From an uncultured bacterium (GTDB lineage: Bacteria; Cyanobacteriota; Vampirovibrionia; Gastranaerophilales; Gastranaerophilaceae), in the NCBI GenBank assembly GCA_902777385.1, contig CACYTP010000006.1:23695-87694 (forward strand): a DNA stretch of 64,000 nt, in the 5' to 3' direction. A model generated the notes under the pieces. The model ran no database searches. It was not told the DNA's origin and was given only the letters and a program-made list of their open reading frames with translations. The position numbers and the translations under genes are program-made. How positions within the stretch are numbered: position 1 is the stretch's first letter; each line of letters opens with the position of its first letter. Shown here piece by piece: positions 61,542 through 64,000 of the stretch.

Positions 61542-63599
61542 TTATAGCTTAGAAAAATCTGTAAGTCTTGTGTATTTCTTCTTTAACAATGTTAACAAAG
61601 CAAGACGATTTTCTTTAACTTTTTCGTCTTTATCCATGACAAGTACGTCATTGAAGAACTTTTCGACAGACGGATTTATTGAAATCAGCTGTGAAACGTA
61701 GGTTTCATAGTCTGCGTTATCATCAACCGTATTAATTTGTTCTAACAACATGTTTTCTGAAGATTCTCTAAATAGTGATTTATCAACGGATTTCGTTGAA
61801 TTTTCTTTCAATATTCTTGATACTCTGTTTGCATTTTCGTTTAATTGCGGATTATCAAGCTTTGAAACAACTTTAACTCTCTCTATATAATCGGCAAGAT
61901 CTTCAAGCGGATTTTTGTTTGAAGCACAAGCTTCAAGTACATTCTTAGAATAATTATCCGACAGGAATATAATCAAACGTTGGATAATAAATTCGGTAAC
62001 TTCTTCAAACACTTTACCTGAAATCCTGCCTGCACCTGAACTTGCAAAGCTTTTAACTTTGTCTATGATATTTCCGTCAACAGATTTAATCGGAAGTAAC
62101 AGAAGAGTTTTGACAATTAAATCATTCAAATCAATTTTCAAACCGCTTGCAAGAATAGTTTTTATAATTCCTAATGCTGCACGTCTAACGCCCAACGGGT
62201 CAGAAGAGCCGGTAGGCTTTTTACCTTCCGCAAATACGGCACAAATTGTATCCATTTTATCTGCAATACCAACAATTTGTCCCTCTATACCTTTTGCGGT
62301 TTCACTTTCCGCATTAAGTGGGAAGTAATGTTCTTTTATACCTGTGCAAACCTTTTCGTTTTCGCCAGATACTCTTGCGTAATCAGCACCGATAAAGCCT
62401 TGTAATTCCGTAAATTCAAATACCAATTGCGTTGTCAAATCAGCTTTACAAAGAAGTGCTGTTCTTTCAATTGTCTTTGATTCAATACCCAAGGATTTTG
62501 CTAAATCCTTTGACAAAGCTATCAAACGCATAGTTTTGTCATAAACTGAACCCATGCCTTTTTGGAAAGTTACACCTTTCAGTGATTCAACGTAATTTTC
62601 CAAAGGTTTTTTTGTATCTTCCGTAAAGAAGAATACAGCGTCATCCAGCCTTGCTTTAATTACACGGACGTTGCCGGCTTTAATATTTGCAAATTCATCT
62701 CCAATATAGTTTGTCATTGTGATAAATTTGTTGATTAGTTTTCCGTCTTTATGCAAAGCAAAATATCTTTGGTGAACAGCCATAACCGTTACGGTTACTT
62801 CTTCCGGTATTTCTAAGTATTTCGGATCAAATTCACAAACCGCAGGAACAGGATATTCTGTGATAAATGTAACCTCTTCCAGCAAATCATCAGTATAATA
62901 AGGAACTGCACCAAGCTTGTCGGCTTCTTCTTTAGCTTTATCAATAATTAACTGGCGGCGTTCGTTTTGGTCAACTATAACGCAGCAGTTACGCATTATT
63001 TCAACATAATCATCAGGGTTTCCGATAATTACATTTTGCTGAGCAAATCTGTGACCTCTTGATACATTAGATGATTCTTTATCAATAATTTTAATTTTAA
63101 CTTCTTCTTTATCAAGAATTGATACTATCCATCTGATAGGACGGGAGAATTTCTCGTCATTGTAGCCCCATCTCATAAAGTGAGAACCTTGAAGCTTCAT
63201 GACAATTGACGGTACATTTTCCTGTAAAAGTTCTTTAATTGATTTACCTTTTACAACTATTTTTGCGTGTACATAATCGTTTTCGATGTACAAATCTTCC
63301 GGATTAATACCGTTTTTGCGAGCAAACCCTTCGCCTGCTTTTGTAATGTTGCCGTTTTCGTCATAAGCAACCTTGGCAATAGGACCTTTAACGATTTTTT
63401 CTTCATCTGAACTTTTTTCAACTAATCCTGAAATAATAACAGCAAGTCTTCTTGGTGTTGCATATACATCAACTTTTTCAAAACCTGTCTTGTTATTGTT
63501 TAAAAAGTTCTCAAATCCGTTTTTAAGCTGTTCAATAGCTTGTGGTATAAATCTGTAAGGAAGTTCTTCAGTTCCTATTTCCAATAAATATTTGCTCAT
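61542..63599 (-). CDS. glyS: Glycyl-tRNA synthetase beta subunit
   Basis: 685 residues, normal for GlyS of the alpha2-beta2 bacterial enzyme. Start Y-L-L-E-I-G-T-E-E-L-P is the family hallmark; later come F-M-R-W-G near residue 142, an HD-domain-like region with D-P-L-G-V-R-R-A near 470, and a C-terminal anticodon-binding domain. It needs GlyQ, which is not in this window. AAGGTGAG precedes the ATG. Confidence 0.96.
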   Translation of the reverse strand: MSKYLLEIGTEELPYRFIPQAIEQLKNGFENFLNNNKTGFEKVDVYATPRRLAVIISGLVEKSSDEEKIVKGPIAKVAYDENGNITKAGEGFARKNGINPEDLYIENDYVHAKIVVKGKSIKELLQENVPSIVMKLQGSHFMRWGYNDEKFSRPIRWIVSILDKEEVKIKIIDKESSNVSRGHRFAQQNVIIGNPDDYVEIMRNCCVIVDQNERRQLIIDKAKEEADKLGAVPYYTDDLLEEVTFITEYPVPAVCEFDPKYLEIPEEVTVTVMAVHQRYFALHKDGKLINKFITMTNYIGDEFANIKAGNVRVIKARLDDAVFFFTEDTKKPLENYVESLKGVTFQKGMGSVYDKTMRLIALSKDLAKSLGIESKTIERTALLCKADLTTQLVFEFTELQGFIGADYARVSGENEKVCTGIKEHYFPLNAESETAKGIEGQIVGIADKMDTICAVFAEGKKPTGSSDPLGVRRAALGIIKTILASGLKIDLNDLIVKTLLLLPIKSVDGNIIDKVKSFASSGAGRISGKVFEEVTEFIIQRLIIFLSDNYSKNVLEACASNKNPLEDLADYIERVKVVSKLDNPQLNENANRVSRILKENSTKSVDKSLFRESSENMLLEQINTVDDNADYETYVSQLISINPSVEKFFNDVLVMDKDEKVKENRLALLTLLKKKYTRLTDFSKL

Positions 63600-63754
63600 T
63601 TTCTCACCTTTTGTATCTCTTTATATCTGTAAAAATTATAAATAAAGCACGCTTTATTGTAAAGTAATTGTTAACTTATAAAGTAATGTAAACAAAATTA
63701 AAGATATAGTATTTTCCGCCGTCATTATACAGGTGTACACAAAAGGTTAGATAA

Positions 63755-64000
63755 ATGTCAGACGAATTAAGTTTTGGAAACGGTAAGAAACTAAGCAGAG
63801 AAGACTTCCGCCGAGAGATAAATGAGGGGAGTCTGAGTAAGGACGCACGTTTCAAAAAGATATTAAGTGCGTTTGACGTAAACGGGAATGGTCAGGCAGA
63901 TGACGGGGAGATAGACGATTTATTTGGCAGAATGGCGAGTTATGCAGGGCGTGACGGGAATTCCGTATTTGACAGACGGGAGATAGAAGCATTTTTAGAG
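63755..64000 (+). CDS. EF-hand protein, N-terminal part (truncated by window)
   Basis: 82 codons up to the window edge, with no stop. ATG has AAAGG upstream. A canonical EF-hand loop begins near residue 42: D-V-N-G-N-G-Q-A-D-D-G-E, with Ca2+ ligands at loop positions 1, 3, 5, 9 and 12. A second, poorer loop follows around residue 70 (R-D-G-N-S-V-F-D-R-R-E). Codons such as GGG, CGG and GAC are used more than in neighbouring genes, so the gene may have a different history. No signal peptide. The rest of the protein lies outside. Confidence 0.75.
   Translation, partial: MSDELSFGNGKKLSREDFRREINEGSLSKDARFKKILSAFDVNGNGQADDGEIDDLFGRMASYAGRDGNSVFDRREIEAFLE

Overview
The window is AT-rich, densely coded and chromosomal. 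No rRNA, tRNA, CRISPR array, transposase or phage gene was seen. It looks like a Gram-negative-type bacterium: it has a LptF/G-type permease and a complete RND adaptor-pump-TolC set. Four pilin-like proteins share the stretch FTLAEVLITLGIIGVVAAM, there is a DUF3536-type GH57 enzyme, and there is a 'GMAASQARWLALTARKT' protein. Together these suggest a gut-type non-photosynthetic cyanobacterial relative (Vampirovibrionia/Melainabacteria, Gastranaerophilales). That placement is inference from protein style; no rRNA is present to confirm it.

Layout. 1-1900: end of thrS, a gene-free structured region, a pilin-like gene (-) and an Xre regulator. 1.9-13.1 kb: rel, a yggU-radA operon, a 1060-residue acidic disordered protein, trxA, a DnaQ-like exonuclease and an organophosphate transporter. 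13.1-31.1 kb: rlmN, polA, an ADP-forming acyl-CoA synthetase with a cysteine-rich tail, a LptF/G permease, an orphan histidine kinase, priA, a PC4-like protein, pheT, an endonuclease IV-like protein and a TSCPD protein. 31.1-36.7 kb: an RNA-centred block (RGG-repeat protein, rimM, trmD, dtd, ffh). 36.7-42.6 kb: RND efflux operon. 42.6-51.3 kb: a broken phase-variable pilin gene, a CoA-dehydratase-type activase, GH57, a YkgJ protein, a low-complexity/HEAT protein with a glycine-rich partner, and a third pilin. 51.4-55.3 kb: valS and rpsA. 55.5-59.6 kb: a calpain-like protease and an unrecognised five-gene cluster. 59.7-61 kb: dispersed repeats and a fourth pilin gene behind a poly-G tract. 61-64 kb: glyS and the start of an EF-hand gene.

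Main points. (1) Two pilin-like genes have a tract of exactly ten G just after a well-formed promoter, Shine-Dalgarno and ATG. In both, the ATG frame is closed and losing one G would open it, which is the expected form of a slipped-strand ON/OFF switch. One of these genes contains, inside its reading frame, a palindromic element with 14-bp perfect inverted ends. (2) At least five genes (rel, rlmN, lptF/G, ykgJ-like, ffh) have a -10 hexamer ending exactly 6 nt before the ATG and no Shine-Dalgarno, as expected for leaderless mRNAs. (3) An RGG-box protein with a zinc ribbon precedes rimM-trmD, where many bacteria have khpA. (4) A calpain-type protease and an EF-hand protein flank the unrecognised cluster.
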